A stretch of 64,000 bases of DNA from Pyrrhoderma lamaoense (taxonomy: Eukaryota > Basidiomycota > Agaricomycetes > Hymenochaetales > Hymenochaetaceae): assembly GCA_002794735.1 (NCBI GenBank), contig NBAZ01000007.1:1240001-1304000 (forward strand), written 5' to 3'. This document shows, one piece after another, positions 62,907 to 64,000 of the stretch. Every line of letters begins with the position of its first letter. Position 1 is the first letter of the stretch. The position numbers and the translations under genes are program-made. Below the pieces are notes generated by a model that was not told where the DNA came from, ran no database searches, and was given only the letters and a program-made list of their open reading frames with translations.

Positions 62907-64000
62907 TAATAGAGACCTTTCTAGTCTTTGTTGGTTGATCCGTCAAAGCGTACTTTGCAGCTAAACGCATCGTATCCAGTATCTTCTCTTGCTTATCCCC
63001 TTTTGCGTAAACCTTCTCGCTTTCTTTTGTCCTCTCATATCCATCCGCGATCCCTAATGTTTTATGTTTTCTTAGCTCTTCTTTTTCGTTTTCTCGTTTC
63101 AGTTGTGCTTTATCTCTTTATCCATGCTTTGTGACATTACTTCTTTTCTGAATTTGACCCTGATTTGCCTTAAAGCCGGTCCAACTAATCGATCTGTTTA
63201 GATCTTGTTTTGTTCTTCCCTTTTTCGCTTGCTTTTCCTTTCGTCCTCTTGTAAATAACTCGATATCATCCCTCCTTTTTTCATACACACTTCCAACATC
63301 CGACTCAGTCAAATCGGCCCTTATACTCAAGGAAGAAAAAAGATCTTATTTACCTGCAGTCAATTCCCGTATACCAATCACCAATACCCCAACTACTTCA
63401 CGTTCATTGAAATTAGCCAGAATTTTGTTCACGACTTTGTTACTGCCCTTGCCACGCTCGTTCAAATACGTTTCTTCTTTGTCATTCATCCAAACATCTC
63501 CTTAACCTTTACTAGCATCTGTATCTTTGCAGTCTTCCGTTTTACTATTAGCAATTATTATCTGATTTCCCTTGTCGATGTACGTATCTGATCCCTCTCT
63601 TTTTAAACATCCTCCGATTTGTCTTTCAATGGGTCTTATAGATGGGATGGTTTGCCTAGCTTTCTCCCTTTATTTTCAAATTCGCATCCTTTCTCTTCCT
63701 CTAAGCTTAGGCTACAAGAACGCAAACTTTACTTAGTAAGAAGCCTGGACTCTCGGAAACATTTCCAGAGTACCTCATTGTGTTTTTGTCCATTCCTCCC
63801 CCTGTCTACTCTTTCTCATTCCTCCTCCCTTCTTTTTCTTCCCCCTCACGGACATATCTTACTTACTATTTTATCTATGCTATCACCGATTCCCTCCTCC
63901 AAGAGGTTGTCCAACTCTTGTGCGTCTGTCTAAGCTAGTCAGGTTAGATACTTAAAAAGCTTTTAATATGTATTATCACGAATATGGAATATCATATTTC
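62907..64000. other. downstream flank, pyrimidine-rich
   Basis: About 1.1 kb to the end of the window with no supported gene. The plus strand is rich in T and C over long stretches (63,000-63,560 and 63,780-63,900), which could be 3' UTR of the RhoGEF gene followed by the promoter of a gene beyond the window. A 104-codon frame at 63,619-63,933 is Ser/Leu/Pro-rich as expected from such DNA and is not called. Confidence 0.45.

Overview
This is a eukaryotic window, almost certainly from a filamentous basidiomycete, probably an Agaricomycete. The evidence is: genes densely split by short introns (mostly 50-90 nt) with GTRNGT donors, CTNAY branch points and CAG/TAG acceptors; long pyrimidine-rich flanks; fungal-specific families (PalI/Rim9, HAL/NPR-type kinase, Mch1-type transporter, Yos9, Nop2); and a PMP3 gene cut into five exons. 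I see no tRNA, rRNA, CRISPR array, plasmid or virus sequence and no intact transposon.

Layout, left to right. 0.4-2.4 kb (-): argininosuccinate lyase. 2.9-4.1 kb (-): an Ala/Glu-rich low-complexity protein in small exons. 5.6-17.8 kb (+): the dominant feature, a PalI/Rim9-like four-helix membrane protein fused to a roughly 3,600-residue acidic Glu/Pro/Tyr repeat tail that ends in a small two-CxxC zinc-ribbon-like cap. 18.1-20.6 kb (-): NOP2. 21.1-22.0 kb (+): ribosomal protein eL8. 22.3-23.2 kb (-): FUN14 family. 23.4-24.4 kb (+): FAR-17a/AIG1-like. 24.7-26.5 kb (-): MCH1-like transporter. 26.7-29.6 kb (+): PRP28 helicase. 29.6-35.7 kb: about 6 kb without a recognisable gene. 35.7-39.0 kb (+): HAL-type kinase. 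40.0-42.3 kb (-): Yos9/OS-9. 43.0-43.6 kb (+): AT-hook protein. 44.2-46.3 kb (-): kynurenine 3-monooxygenase. 46.3-49.1 kb: gene-poor. 49.1-50.3 kb (-): kynurenine-formamidase-like hydrolase. 50.6-51.0 kb (+): PMP3, with a 5-nt micro-exon. 51.3-54.1 kb (-): eIF2B epsilon. 54.4-55.4 kb (+): unknown protein. 56.1-56.4 kb (-): uncertain small ORF. 56.5-58.8 kb (-): class I methyltransferase. 59.2-62.9 kb (+): RhoGEF. The rest is flank.

Most genes are housekeeping and unrelated to one another. Two neighbourhoods make functional sense: NOP2 and eL8 diverge from one intergenic region (both ribosome biogenesis), and two kynurenine-pathway enzymes lie about 2.8 kb apart on the same strand.

A caution for every reader: many genes, including the essential eL8 and NOP2, carry single-base deletions relative to the frame their conserved protein demands, nearly always inside a short homopolymer. 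I counted about twenty. They look like consensus errors of a long-read assembly rather than mutations, so spans below are gene spans that assume those frames are continuous.
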